DNA of 64,000 nucleotides from Nonomuraea guangzhouensis (GTDB lineage Bacteria > Actinomycetota > Actinomycetes > Streptosporangiales > Streptosporangiaceae). The notes under the pieces were generated by a model. The model made no database searches and was not told where the DNA came from. It saw only the letters and a program-made list of their open reading frames with translations. Where the stretch lies: contig NZ_JAHKRM010000014.1 of the NCBI RefSeq assembly GCF_019396345.1, positions 124,001-188,000 of the forward strand. Direction: 5' to 3'. Shown piece after piece: positions 41,976 to 51,481 of the stretch. How positions within the stretch are numbered: position 1 is the stretch's first letter; each line of letters opens with the position of its first letter. The position numbers and the translations under genes are program-made.

Positions 41976-44759
41976 TCAACCAGGCGTGACTCCAGGTCGT
42001 GCAGCCTGCTCGCCTGCTCCCTCGTACGCGGCGGCAAGAATCGTGCGTGACATCAGCGTGTTGGGATGGTCGGGTCCGAACACCCGCTCGTGGTCGGCGA
42101 CGGACTGTTCGAGCAGCGGGATCGCCTTGGAGACGCGCCCGGCGGCAGAGTAGGCATACGCGAGGTTTCCGCGGGCGATCACGACATCCGGATGATCTGC
42201 CCCTTGGATGCGCTGGCTGCGGGCGACGACCTTCCTGAGCAGCGGGATCGCCCGGGAAAGCTCCCCGGCCGAGGAGTATGCGGTGGCCAGGTCGCTCTGC
42301 GACGCCAGGGTGTGGGGATGGTCACGGCCGAGGACCCGGCGACGGTCGGACGCCGTACGTTCGAGCAGCAGGATCGCGCGCGAGAGGTCTCCAGCGGCGA
42401 GGTACGCGGCTGCCAGGCTGTTGCGGCTGGTGAGGGTGTCCGGATGGCGGGCCCCGATCAGCCGCTCCTGGTCGGTGACGGTTTGCTCCAAGACGGAGAT
42501 CGCCTCAGGGTAGTCACCGGCGACGGTATAGGCGTGGCCCAGGTTGTGCCGTAGGACCAGGGTGTCGGGGTGGTCTGGGCCTTGGAGCCGTTGCCCGTCG
42601 GACAGGGCCCGCCGGGAGTAGCCGAGTGCACGCTCCACCATGCCCTGGTCCAGCAGGTACTGGGCCGTGACGTTCCAGAGCGCCACCGGCGGGTCCTGTC
42701 CCGCGTCGGTGGCGAGATGGCCGGCGATGACGTCGATGTGCGAGAGGAGTCTGCGCCAGGTCGGCCAGCCGTCGGGATCCTGCCATCCCGGGACGGCGGC
42801 ATCGAGGAGCGCCACGGCGACGTCTCGCGTCTCGCTGGGAGGAAACACCGGTTCCGGCTCCACCGCGTCCGCGTCGCGCGCGACGGCCTGGACGAGCGGA
42901 TGGACGCGTACGGCATCGCCGTCCAGGGAGATCAGCGCGTACGCCTCCAGCGTGGTGAGGGCCGCGTCCATCTCGTCTGCGGGGAACACGTCCCGGCTGT
43001 AGAGCAGCTCGAGCGGGATGTCGTCCGGGGCGTACCAGGCCATGATCCGGAAGACGGCCTCGGGCAGGATGCCCCACTCGTCCCGGATCCGAGCGAGAGT
43101 GACCCGGCAGGTCAGAACAATGGTCTGCTCATCGGAGCCGGGATCAGGCAACAGCTGCAGATAGGTCGCCGCCGAAACCCGGCTCTGCTTCATGTAGGCG
43201 GCGGCCTGCTCGACCGCCGGCGCCAGGTACCCCAGCCTGCGGCACAGCTCCTCGGCGCCCTCCAGCAGGCCGGGGCCCGCGACACGCCGTACCATCTCCG
43301 CGGCGTGCTTGGCCGGAAGCACGGTCGCTGACAACGCGGGGTCGGCGAAGTCGGTGTAGAAGCGGGACGCACTCGACTCGAGCTGTTCCAGTCTGTCGTC
43401 CTCGATGGTGGCGTCCGGCGGCCAGTAATGGGTGATCAGTTTGTCGTCCGGCAGGACGACGGCCAGACTCTCACCGGGCCGGCTGTTGATCCACCGGATC
43501 GCGTTGAGCGCGGGCCCGCTCATCGATCCGAGGAGATTCCCTACTGCCTGCATCAGGAGCGCTTTGCGGCGCAGTTCGACCGGGTCGACGAGGCTCCGGT
43601 AGACGAGCTGCACCTCGGAGGTCACCGCGGTCGCCCGTGTCTTGCCCCAGGGATGTGTCGCCATCGGAAGCATCATGTCGACGAGTCCGGGCACTCGGCT
43701 GTACTCCCGCAGGCCGATCGCCTCGGCGGGGTCGTACCCGAACTCGATCAGGTAGTTGGCCCGGTCGAGGAAGGACAGCAGGCTTACCGCGAACTGGATG
43801 CCCACCAGCCGCAGATCCTGTGCGACGGAAGCGCCGATGTCGGCGGCCGACATCATCGCGAACATGTCCGCTTCCAGCTCCAGGCTGTGTGCCGGCCAGT
43901 AATCACGCAGGTAGGTCTCGATCACGGCGGCGCCGTTGGGAGTCTCTCGCACCTGGTCGAAGGCCTCGCCCGCGAACCACGGGGACTCGTTGGCGGGCCG
44001 GCCGGCCGCGTGCAGGTGGCCTCGGTAGACGTGGGACAACTCGTGGCCGACCACGAAATCCATGGCCCCCCGGGCGATCTCGAACATCACCGGGGTCAGC
44101 ATCGCGTCGTCGGCAACCCCGACGGCCGTCCTGAACCGCTCGCCTTCGACCGCGGCGCACATGCCGTACGCGATCTGCTGGTGGAGGTAAGGGTTCTCCT
44201 GGGCCGTGTCGAGCAGGGCCTGTGGGAAGTCCGGGTGTGCCCACGGCTCCTCCAGGTCGGGAAACGCTCTGCCCGTCAGGACGACGAGCTGGGCGAGGAT
44301 GAGCGACAGCGTCCACATGTCCTCCACCACGTAGCGGCCCATCAGCACCAGGTACCGGTTCTCGGCCCACTGCTGCACCGAGGCGTGCGGTCGGTAGCGG
44401 TAGTCCGTGGCGAACAGGAACTCGTGCGCCCGGTCCAGACCCATGAGCTTGCTCACGCGCGTGAAAGACCCGGACAGATGGATGGCGCAGGACGGGGGCT
44501 CTGCGGGGGTGAAGCGGATCGGGCCGCGGGCCAGGTCCCGGCGCAGTTGCTCCATCTCCGCCGCCGTCCTCCCACAGAGCGCGGCCAGCTCCTCCGCGGT
44601 GACCTCGTCCGCGTACAGCGCTCGATGGAATGCTTCAAGATCGATGAATTTCTGTTCGACCTCCGCATGGGCACGGAGGAACGCGCCGTCGCGCTCGGAC
44701 CGCTTCTGGTGCTCCGTGATCGCGGCGATGAACGGAGCCCAGCCGTCCAGGCCGGTCAC
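41976..44759 (-). CDS. Metalloprotease-STAND-TPR fusion protein
   Basis: 927 aa. The first 400 residues hold a zincin: HELSH at 239-243 and a third ligand likely Glu294 in ELEADMFA, the E-x-x-A-D pattern of M48/U49-type peptidases. Residues about 490-640 look like the back half of an NB-ARC/STAND ATPase (VEQAAAYMKQSRVSAATYLQ, IRDEWGILPEAVFRIMAWYA, DGDAVRVHPLVQAVARDA), but no Walker A is present. From about 690 there are five TPR units of the G-x-x-H-P-x-T-L kind (GPDHPDTLVLRHNLGHAYTV, GARHPDTLTSRNSLAAAY, GPDHPNTLMSR). It overlaps the small upstream gene by 4 bp. The mix suggests a sensor-effector protein of a biological-conflict system, which is inference. Confidence 0.75.
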   Translation of the reverse strand: MTGLDGWAPFIAAITEHQKRSERDGAFLRAHAEVEQKFIDLEAFHRALYADEVTAEELAALCGRTAAEMEQLRRDLARGPIRFTPAEPPSCAIHLSGSFTRVSKLMGLDRAHEFLFATDYRYRPHASVQQWAENRYLVLMGRYVVEDMWTLSLILAQLVVLTGRAFPDLEEPWAHPDFPQALLDTAQENPYLHQQIAYGMCAAVEGERFRTAVGVADDAMLTPVMFEIARGAMDFVVGHELSHVYRGHLHAAGRPANESPWFAGEAFDQVRETPNGAAVIETYLRDYWPAHSLELEADMFAMMSAADIGASVAQDLRLVGIQFAVSLLSFLDRANYLIEFGYDPAEAIGLREYSRVPGLVDMMLPMATHPWGKTRATAVTSEVQLVYRSLVDPVELRRKALLMQAVGNLLGSMSGPALNAIRWINSRPGESLAVVLPDDKLITHYWPPDATIEDDRLEQLESSASRFYTDFADPALSATVLPAKHAAEMVRRVAGPGLLEGAEELCRRLGYLAPAVEQAAAYMKQSRVSAATYLQLLPDPGSDEQTIVLTCRVTLARIRDEWGILPEAVFRIMAWYAPDDIPLELLYSRDVFPADEMDAALTTLEAYALISLDGDAVRVHPLVQAVARDADAVEPEPVFPPSETRDVAVALLDAAVPGWQDPDGWPTWRRLLSHIDVIAGHLATDAGQDPPVALWNVTAQYLLDQGMVERALGYSRRALSDGQRLQGPDHPDTLVLRHNLGHAYTVAGDYPEAISVLEQTVTDQERLIGARHPDTLTSRNSLAAAYLAAGDLSRAILLLERTASDRRRVLGRDHPHTLASQSDLATAYSSAGELSRAIPLLRKVVARSQRIQGADHPDVVIARGNLAYAYSAAGRVSKAIPLLEQSVADHERVFGPDHPNTLMSRTILAAAYEGAGEQAARPGVTPG

Positions 44760-45115
44760 CCCGGGGGAGCGCCACTGTCTGAAGGGAGTACTTCGGCTTC
44801 CACGAGGGCGGTCGGGTTCGCGCAGAACCGGTCAGCCCCGATCCCGACGATGGCCCTGGCGACAGTCGCGGCGGGGACGGGCACCTTGCCCACGGCCGCC
44901 ACGATGAGGTCGGCGAGAACGACAACGAGGTCACCACTCTTGCCGTCCGCGGCCTTGGCCAGGTTGTTGAGCCGCGGACACAGGGTGTCACGCAGGAACG
45001 TCAGCACGCGGAAGAAACGGATCGCGTCCGGGAGCTTGGCGCCCCCGATGGGGCGACCGATTCCCATGGCCTCTTCGATCTGGGAAAGGGCGTCACGCAG
45101 GTCGTCAGTGGCCAC
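44756..45115 (-). CDS. Small partner of the metalloprotease-TPR protein
   Basis: 119 aa from the GTG at 45115, which has GGAAGGG five bases upstream. A longer in-frame GTG at 45139 is possible. The protein is helical with an acidic, coil-like N-terminus (DDLRDALSQIEEAMGIG), a central FFRVLTFLRDTLCPRLNNLA and a hydrophobic stretch (VVVLADLIVAAVGKVPV). I do not recognise the family. Its stop overlaps the ATG of the metalloprotease gene, so the two are made together. It could be an inhibitor, a substrate or a sensing adaptor. Confidence 0.65.
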   Translation of the reverse strand: MATDDLRDALSQIEEAMGIGRPIGGAKLPDAIRFFRVLTFLRDTLCPRLNNLAKAADGKSGDLVVVLADLIVAAVGKVPVPAATVARAIVGIGADRFCANPTALVEAEVLPSDSGAPPG

Positions 45116-45466
45116 AGAATCCCTTCCATCGCGGAACACTCGCCTGCCTGGACATCTGCTCGGCGACCACCGACGTTACCGGCCGCGAGGTCCTCCGATC
45201 ATGACGCTGACAGCATCGCGGGCCGAAGGGATCCCGATTCTCCCGCGCGCAGCTGCGCCGGACCGACCCCCGGCTACGAGGACGAGGCGGCCCCGTTCAA
45301 CCCTCGCCCCGTGACGCTGTGCCGCCCGAGGCCGGCGCGGCCTTGGCATCTGTGACCGAGGCCGCCTAAGATCCGCTCACGGCACCTACCTCGTCGAGGA
45401 ATTCACACCGCTCCGAGGACGCGACCCGTTTGCGGGAGGCAGAGGGGCGGAGGGCACGGTAAACGG
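45116..45466. other. 351-bp gap, no gene seen
   Basis: It lies between the divergent small partner gene and the membrane-protein gene, so promoters for both should be here. No inverted repeat or coding signature stands out. Confidence 0.35.
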
Positions 45467-46168
45467 ATGACGGGTACGGTAGGTGATCCGATGGTACAAG
45501 ACGCGACGTCGCGCCAAGCGATTGACTCACGGGTGCACCGCTGGCTGATGATCGTTGGGGCGCTCCTCACCGGCGTCGCCCTTCTGCTGTTGTCGCTGCT
45601 CCCTAGCGCGCCTTCCGAGGCGGTTGCAATGACGGCGTGGGTCGAGCGCGGTCACTCGCTACTGTCGTGGAGCGACGAGCTGCTGTTCTTCGCGGTCATC
45701 TGCTGGGGAGCCGGTGCCCGCGGCCTCTTCGGCACGCGCAAGGCCGAACCGTCGGCGCGGATCAACGTGGGAGTGACCGCTCTCACGGCCGCCCTCGTCG
45801 CCCTCGTCGTCCTACTGCTCGCGGTGGGGCGTCTGGTCTACCCGGTGTTCGAGATTCAACTGTCAGCCGAGGTTCTAGCACTGGTCGTCAGCTCGACGTT
45901 CGGCGCCCTGCATCTGGCGTTCCTAGGGTTCGCCGTTGCTGCGGTCGCGCTCAGCTGGTCAACACGCGCCGGACTGATCGGGCGAGCTGTCGGCATCTTT
46001 GCCGCAGTCGCATTCATCGTCGGCTCTTTCCCCTGGCTGACACCGAACTGGTGGAACTCATTGGTCGCGATATTGGTCGCCGCGTGGGGCGTGCTCCTGG
46101 CCCTTGCTACCGCAACCCGCACCGAGAATCCCGGCGACGCAACGGAGAGGATGAGTACCACCGTCTAG
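45467..46168 (+). CDS. Hypothetical polytopic membrane protein
   Basis: 233 aa, with about six hydrophobic helices (near 30-47, 68-85, 100-122, 130-158, 165-180 and 190-210). The loops are short and carry few charges. A motif RLVYPVF follows helix three. I do not recognise the family. It resembles small unnamed actinobacterial membrane proteins. The AAACGG upstream gives no strong ribosome site. It stands alone. Confidence 0.6.
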   Translation: MTGTVGDPMVQDATSRQAIDSRVHRWLMIVGALLTGVALLLLSLLPSAPSEAVAMTAWVERGHSLLSWSDELLFFAVICWGAGARGLFGTRKAEPSARINVGVTALTAALVALVVLLLAVGRLVYPVFEIQLSAEVLALVVSSTFGALHLAFLGFAVAAVALSWSTRAGLIGRAVGIFAAVAFIVGSFPWLTPNWWNSLVAILVAAWGVLLALATATRTENPGDATERMSTTV

Positions 46169-46289
46169 AAGCCATTCGAGTACCGGAAGATCCCGACGAG
46201 CTGTAGCCGAGGGAGTTGCAGTCTTCACGGCCGCGGGCATCCGCATCCTCAAGACGCCACCTCGCGCTCCTCGTCCACATCGCTCCCTG

Positions 46290-46360
46290 GGCCAGGCCGC
46301 GGGCTGGTCCACGAATACGCGCAGGTCGCATAGGGCGGCCGAGTTCTCGGCACCCACAGG
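46290..46360 (+). mobile_element. Transposase 3'-end remnant (same IS as 55187-55842)
   Basis: The + strand reads GLVHEYAQVA then TAG, the end of a DDE transposase. A 23-nt block (46308-46330) and a 14-nt block (46347-46360) are identical to 55739-55761 and 55778-55791, with the same 17-nt spacing. So the right end of the same IS family was once here. The rest of the element is gone. Confidence 0.65.
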
Positions 46361-46441
46361 GCCGGTGGTCGGTGTTCGTCGGGTACGGCGGCGCGGCGCG
46401 CCGCCGTAGGGTGGTGTGGGACCTCGCTGTGCCGGAGGCCC

Positions 46442-47755
46442 TCAGAAGTATGGTGACCAGCCGGGGCCGATCGCGGTGGTCGGGCCGAACTTGTTGCCGC
46501 CTTTGCCGTTCCAGATGGTCAGCGTTCCTTTGGCGGCTGAGAAGAGGTCGCCCACGCCGTCGGCGTCGAAGTCCGGTGTGGCCGACCCACCCATCCCGGC
46601 GTAGCGCGGGTTCTGCGCGTGGGTGAGGGTCTCCCAGCCCAGGAAGTGTGACACCCCGGCGGGGCGGCTCTTCTCGACCCATTGCTTGGCGTAGGGAATG
46701 TCGTCGTATCCAAGACGGTTGTGCAGCGCGTTGAAGCCGACTTCGAAGTGCTCCCCGAGGTCGCGGGTGACCTTTCCGCCGCACAGCCAGGACGGCACCG
46801 TCCCGCCCAGTTGCAGACGGGCGTGCAGGTCCATAGCGCGTCGCAGCCGGTGCTTTGCCGTGGCGTAGAGGTCCACGCCCTGGTGGTGGGCCGTCTCCGC
46901 GACGTGGGAGATGGCCGCGAGGCCCCATCCGGTGTGCCAGAAGTCGCGGCAGGTCTCCTGGGTCAGCCCGTCCACGAACTTGGTCTGCCCGTGCCAGTAG
47001 TCGATGATCTCTGCTTTGGTGTTGTACGTGCTACCCGGCGGCGCCTTGGGCAGCGAGCCGTCTGTCTCGAGGTAGATGTAGGCGGGCAGCCTGCCGCGCC
47101 AGGTCGTGACGGCCCGGTCGAAGGAGGCCCGGTCGTCCAGATGCACGGCGATGCCGATAGCGGCATCTGTCATGATCAGTTCCCAGTTGCCGTTGTTGTT
47201 GGGCCTTCCGGCGATCAGGGGCGGGAGGTACACGGTGCGCAGCTTGCCGGCGAACCGGCCGGCCTGGGTCCATCCGGTGTAGGTGTGCTTGATGAGCTCG
47301 GCGGCGCGGGAGAAGTTAGCGCCCGCCCAGCCGGTCTGCAGCGGCGCGTTGCTCCCGGTGTGCTTGGTGATCACGGCCGACCAGGCGTCCATGATCTGGA
47401 TCGCCTTCTGCGCGTAGCGGGAGTCCTTGGTGAGGTACCACCGCAGGGCGTGCGTGTAGGCCGCCATGGAATCCTTGCGTTCGTCCGAGCAGCCGTTGTC
47501 GGGATTCGACGACGGGCCGCACTCCACGTCCGCGCGGGGCTTGGCCGTGTAGGACAGCGAGGCATAGGGACTGCCTTGCAGGTCGTTCCAGGCAGACTTC
47601 CACGGCTCGTTACCGAGGTTGGCTCTGACGAAGTCGAGCTGAGCGCGGCTGACCAGGACGCCAGGATGCTTGAACACGGCAGCCTGTGCAGGTTGCGGGA
47701 CGGATAAAGCGCCGACCACGAGCATGGTGGCGGCAAGAGGACGAGCGAGACGCAC
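46442..47755 (-). CDS. Secreted alginate-lyase-family protein with FG-GAP tail
   Basis: 437 aa. Signal peptide about 1-26 (…PQPAQA). The body is an alpha/alpha toroid of the alginate lyase family (PF05426-like): FKHPGVLVSRAQLDFVRANL, ANFSRAAELIKHTYTGW, NNNGNWELIMTDAAIGIAVH and GWGLAAISHVAETAHHQGVD. The last 45 residues (DFDADGVGDLFSAAKGTLTI) are a single FG-GAP/VCBS-type repeat. Such tails normally hold several repeats, so the gene may have lost its 3' end when the IS inserted about 80 bp downstream. It should depolymerise a polyuronate or related glycan outside the cell. Confidence 0.8.
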   Translation of the reverse strand: MRLARPLAATMLVVGALSVPQPAQAAVFKHPGVLVSRAQLDFVRANLGNEPWKSAWNDLQGSPYASLSYTAKPRADVECGPSSNPDNGCSDERKDSMAAYTHALRWYLTKDSRYAQKAIQIMDAWSAVITKHTGSNAPLQTGWAGANFSRAAELIKHTYTGWTQAGRFAGKLRTVYLPPLIAGRPNNNGNWELIMTDAAIGIAVHLDDRASFDRAVTTWRGRLPAYIYLETDGSLPKAPPGSTYNTKAEIIDYWHGQTKFVDGLTQETCRDFWHTGWGLAAISHVAETAHHQGVDLYATAKHRLRRAMDLHARLQLGGTVPSWLCGGKVTRDLGEHFEVGFNALHNRLGYDDIPYAKQWVEKSRPAGVSHFLGWETLTHAQNPRYAGMGGSATPDFDADGVGDLFSAAKGTLTIWNGKGGNKFGPTTAIGPGWSPYF

Positions 47756-47829
47756 GGGCTTCCTTCCAAGATGAGGACGCCCATTCCGCTAGCCGCCGGA
47801 TCAGCCGTCAAGGCGATCATGCCGTGAGC

Positions 47830-48144
47830 ATGGGCCCGATATACCCGCCGCATACCGGACCCACGGTTGGACACCTCTCGGGGTCAGAATTCCGGCAAGA
47901 CGACGACGAGGACGATCCGGCCACGGGCAGGGTCACCTGGAAGGGCGAGAAAACCGGCAGAATCCTCGACGCGGACGGCAGAAACGTCCTGGTGGCATCA
48001 GGTCTGGAACTCACGCTGTACGGCAAGGCGCGCACATGGACGCTGCACGACGTCCCGTTCGGCAGCGCCCAGGACTTCTCCCTTCGGCTCAGCGTCGATC
48101 GCGGCAATCACCGTCATCCTCGGATGGACAGGGCGACTCGTTAG
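47830..48144 (+). CDS. Possible small protein, 104 aa
   Basis: The ORF from ATG 47830 has a non-repetitive composition and a plausible beta-rich core (GRVTWKGEKTGRILDADGRN, LELTLYGKARTWTLHDV). The ribosome site is not clear and no family is recognised. The C-terminal residues (RGNHRHPRMDRATR) look out of character, so it may be a frameshifted remnant. Codon third-position GC fits its neighbours. Confidence 0.35.
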   Translation: MGPIYPPHTGPTVGHLSGSEFRQDDDEDDPATGRVTWKGEKTGRILDADGRNVLVASGLELTLYGKARTWTLHDVPFGSAQDFSLRLSVDRGNHRHPRMDRATR

Positions 48145-48190
48145 GCTGCGTCACAGCGAGATCGCGAGCGGGTGAGCTGAGAGGTGACGG

Positions 48191-49318
48191 GTGGCTGGGG
48201 AAGCAGCGCGGCTGCTGGTGCGCTTCGGCCGCCGGTATGCGGCCGCAGTGCGTCTGGCGACGCTGGTTCCGATCTGCGGGATCGCCCTGTTCCGTGCCCC
48301 TTCCGGGCACTTGACGACCACCGCGTACGTGGTCGGCGTCGCTGCCGCCTGGACCTGCGGATACGCGTGGTGGCTGCGCTCGGGCCGGGGAAGTGGGCCG
48401 GTGGGCCTGGACGTGGTCGTCCTGCTGGGGCTGTTTGCGAGTGTCTTCTTGACCGGCGCCGTCGAGGACAGGAACACCGGGTGGCTGCGGCTTCTGGCCA
48501 CTTTCGCCTGTGTGACGTGCCAGTGGCACACTTCGCCACTGGCAGGCGGCGCGGCGGCGCTGGCGGCCGGGGGCGGGGCGGCGGTCCTCCTCACCGCGGC
48601 GGGAGCGGCGGACACGGACGCGAGCCTGATCAGAGGGACGGTGTGGATGGTGCCGGCGGCCGCGCTGTCCAGAGCGGCTTGGGTGCTCGTCCAGCGCGCC
48701 GCGAAACGGGCCGACCAAATGGCGGCCGAGGCCGTGCGGGCGCGCGGCGAGTCGCTGGTGGCCGCGGCAATTCGTGCCGAGGAACGCGAGCTCGCCAACG
48801 CGTTACACGACACGGCGGCGACGACCCTGTTGATGGTCGGCATCGGGCAGGTGCGTTCGGACGCGGACTGGCTGGCATCGCAGGCGCGCCGCGATCTGGA
48901 CAGGCTGCGCTCCGACAGCGGGCGGGCACAGCAGGACGCCGACCTCGTCGACCTGCTGCGCGCCGACCTCGACGCCACGCATCTGACCGTGGAGTTCGAA
49001 GCCCCCGCGCAGTTGCGGCTTCCGTTCGACGTCGCCAGGATGATCGCCGACGCGGCACGGGAAACCCTCACCAACGTACGTCGCCACGCGGGCACGACGC
49101 GCGCGACCGTCCGGCTGCGTGGGGACGCGCGGACGCTGCGACTTGACATCGCCGACCAGGGGAAGGGATTTTCGCCGACGGACGTGCCGGCCACCCGGCG
49201 CGGCATACGCGAGTCCGTGCGCGGCAGGATGAGCCGCGTCGGCGGCACGGCCACGATCACCTCCGCCGAGGGCGAGGGCACCCTCGTACGGCTGGAATGG
49301 CATGCCGGCCATGAGTGA
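48191..49318 (+). CDS. NarL-type sensor histidine kinase
   Basis: 375 aa, GTG start. About five membrane helices lie in the first 165 residues. The kinase core has the histidine in NALHDTAATTLLMVGI and an N box of the HATPase_c domain (ARETLTNVRRHAG). A glycine-rich DQGKGFSP follows. Its stop lies inside the next gene's start region (8-bp overlap). It is first of a three-gene cassette with a second membrane protein and a LuxR-type regulator. Confidence 0.82.
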   Translation: MAGEAARLLVRFGRRYAAAVRLATLVPICGIALFRAPSGHLTTTAYVVGVAAAWTCGYAWWLRSGRGSGPVGLDVVVLLGLFASVFLTGAVEDRNTGWLRLLATFACVTCQWHTSPLAGGAAALAAGGGAAVLLTAAGAADTDASLIRGTVWMVPAAALSRAAWVLVQRAAKRADQMAAEAVRARGESLVAAAIRAEERELANALHDTAATTLLMVGIGQVRSDADWLASQARRDLDRLRSDSGRAQQDADLVDLLRADLDATHLTVEFEAPAQLRLPFDVARMIADAARETLTNVRRHAGTTRATVRLRGDARTLRLDIADQGKGFSPTDVPATRRGIRESVRGRMSRVGGTATITSAEGEGTLVRLEWHAGHE

Positions 49319-50432
49319 CACCGTCGAAGAGGTGACGCGTGCGCAGCTGAGGCACGGCCTGCGGATCGCCACGCTGCTCGTCGCCATGGTAACCGTGTTC
49401 GGGCTCGGACTGGCCAACTTACTGCATCACTTGGACGCCTATGAGTCACCGCTCACGCAGCTGGCCGCCTTGGCAGCGCTGGGAGCCGTGCTCGCCGGCG
49501 AGGCGACGCTGCTCGTCCGAGGGCGTTCGTGGGGTCGGCTGCGCGGGCCCGCCATCGCCATCGTGCTCAGCGCGTCCGCGCTGTCGTATGTGACCCTGCC
49601 TGATGGGCGTACATCGACCACCGTGGATTGGATTTTTGGCGCCGCCAACTGGGTGGGCGTCGTCGTACTGCTCGATCGCCCACTGCGGACCGCCGCGTCG
49701 TTTCTGCTGGCCCACGAGCTCACCGCCCTGCTCCACCTGCTCCTTCTCGATGACCCCAGTCGGAAGGACCTGGCACGGTTCGCCACCGGCTCGGTGACCG
49801 TGTTCGGCCTTCCTTTGTGCGTGGCCGTGGTGGCGGCCGTCATGCGCGGCCTCAGCGCGGCGGCGGCGACCTCCCGCAGGGAGATCGAGCAGGTACGCAT
49901 CGCCGAGGCCGTCGCAGCGGAGTCCCACCGCCGAAGGCAGCAGCGGTTCGCCGCGCTGTCGGCGACCACGGTCCCGCTCCTGGAGGGGCTCGCCGACGGC
50001 TCGTTGCGTCCCGAGGACCCGGTGGTCCAGCGGCGGTGCGCCATCGAGGCGGCCCGGATGCGGAGACTGTTCGCCGAGACCGACACTGTCGCGAATCCCC
50101 TGTTGCACGAACTGCGCCACTGCATTGACGTGGCGGACCGCAAGGGCGTCGTGGTGGAACTGGACGCACGCGGTCAGTGGCCCGAGCCGCCCGTGGCCGT
50201 TCGGCGCGATCTCACCGAGGCGGTGCTCATCGTCCTCGCCACCGCCGTCTCTCGGGCACGGGTCACCGTCGTGGGCAGTGCGGACCTGGTGTCGGTCAGT
50301 GTGGTCGCGGACTGCGGTGAGGTGAACGTGCCGAGCCCTGTGACACCCGGCGTACGGGTCGAGGCGTTGAAGAACGACGATACGGTCTGGATGGAGGCCC
50401 GATGGCAGCCGATTCGGCAGCGGACGAGCTGA
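49311..50432 (+). CDS. Kinase-like membrane partner protein
   Basis: 373 aa from the ATG at 49311, which overlaps the kinase stop (ATGAGTGA). An ATG nine bases earlier is possible. It has about five membrane helices to residue 170, then a helical stretch with SRREIEQVRIAEAVAAESHR and a domain that keeps parts of a degenerate HATPase fold (DLTEAVLIVLATAVSRARVT) but no phospho-His box or glycine motifs. It could modulate the first kinase or sense a second signal. Known two-kinase plus regulator cassettes in actinobacteria are similar in layout. Confidence 0.65.
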   Translation: MSDTVEEVTRAQLRHGLRIATLLVAMVTVFGLGLANLLHHLDAYESPLTQLAALAALGAVLAGEATLLVRGRSWGRLRGPAIAIVLSASALSYVTLPDGRTSTTVDWIFGAANWVGVVVLLDRPLRTAASFLLAHELTALLHLLLLDDPSRKDLARFATGSVTVFGLPLCVAVVAAVMRGLSAAAATSRREIEQVRIAEAVAAESHRRRQQRFAALSATTVPLLEGLADGSLRPEDPVVQRRCAIEAARMRRLFAETDTVANPLLHELRHCIDVADRKGVVVELDARGQWPEPPVAVRRDLTEAVLIVLATAVSRARVTVVGSADLVSVSVVADCGEVNVPSPVTPGVRVEALKNDDTVWMEARWQPIRQRTS

Positions 50433-51091
50433 TCACCGCGGTGATCGTGGACGATCACGCGGCCATCGCCGCAGGTGTGCGCTCCTGGTGCTCCCAAGCC
50501 GTGCCGCCGATCAATCTCATCGATGCCGGGGACCGGCTCGCTGATGTCTGGACCGGCCCTGGCGCCGCCGCCGAGGTGGTGATCTTCGATTTGGAGCTGG
50601 TGCCGCGCCGACCGGACTTCGGCGAGCTTCGCAGGCTGGTAGACAGCGGCAGGCGCGTGATCGTGTATTCCCAGCACACCGACGATGCGACCGCCATCAA
50701 GTGTGTAGACCTCGGCGCGCTCGCCTACCTGACCAAGCGCGAGGGACCTGACCACCTGGTACCCGCCATCCGGGCGGCCGGGCGGGGCGAGCCCTACACC
50801 CCTCCGTCGCTGTCCGGGGCGCTCATCGCCGACGACGATCCTGGCCGGCCGCGCCTGTCCCAGCGCGAGACGGAAGTGCTGCGGGCGTGGTTCGTGTCCT
50901 CGTCCAAGGAACTCGTCGCCGCGAAGCTCAACATCACTGTCAAGACCGTTGACACCTATATCGCGCGGGTGCGGGTGAAGTACGCCAACGTGGGGCGGGC
51001 CGCTCGTACCAAGAGTGAGCTCGTCGGCCGCGCCCTCGATGACGGACTCATCACGCTCGCCGAGCTCAATCAAACGGTTATCCCGATGTAG
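50402..51091 (+). CDS. LuxR/NarL-family response regulator
   Basis: 229 aa. The receiver has VIVDDHAAIAAGVRSW, the phospho-Asp in VVIFDLEL, and Lys in YLTKREG. The HTH is LSQRETEVLRAWFVSSSKEL followed by VAAKLNITVKTVDTYIARVR. It overlaps the preceding gene by 31 bp with GGAGG ahead of its ATG. It is the output of the three-gene cassette. Its target is unknown. Confidence 0.9.
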   Translation: MAADSAADELITAVIVDDHAAIAAGVRSWCSQAVPPINLIDAGDRLADVWTGPGAAAEVVIFDLELVPRRPDFGELRRLVDSGRRVIVYSQHTDDATAIKCVDLGALAYLTKREGPDHLVPAIRAAGRGEPYTPPSLSGALIADDDPGRPRLSQRETEVLRAWFVSSSKELVAAKLNITVKTVDTYIARVRVKYANVGRAARTKSELVGRALDDGLITLAELNQTVIPM

Positions 51092-51481
51092 GGCGATCAC
51101 CTGACACCGGTGCGCCCTGCGCCTTCGTAGAGTGGTGATCAGTCGCGGCGCAGCCGTGCGGATACCCTCTGCGACGGGTCAGCAGGGGTGGATGTGAAAG
51201 CGATGGAAAGGTTCCTGACTGCCGTTGATCTTCGCGATGGGCGCGTTCACGATTGCTCGCACAGGTGAGGATTCGTGTGTGAAGTGATCGACTAGTTCTG
51301 GATCGATGTCGAACGCGGAAACGTGCACCGGCACCTAGACGGAGTCGGCGGCGGCGTTGATGGGAGACAGCGCCGCCACCGGGCGATGACACCGTTCCAA
51401 CACGAGCCGGCTGTCCTGCACTTACCAGCAGATGTCTTCTGCCCTTCACGTCGGCTATCCAAGAGGACAGGAAAAGCCCTG
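51092..51481. other. 390-bp region before the SARP gene
   Basis: No gene or RNA is seen. The heptad-type repeats that SARP regulators bind are not obvious in it. It is open in one frame to the SARP gene, but the added 53 residues lack family character. Confidence 0.4.
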
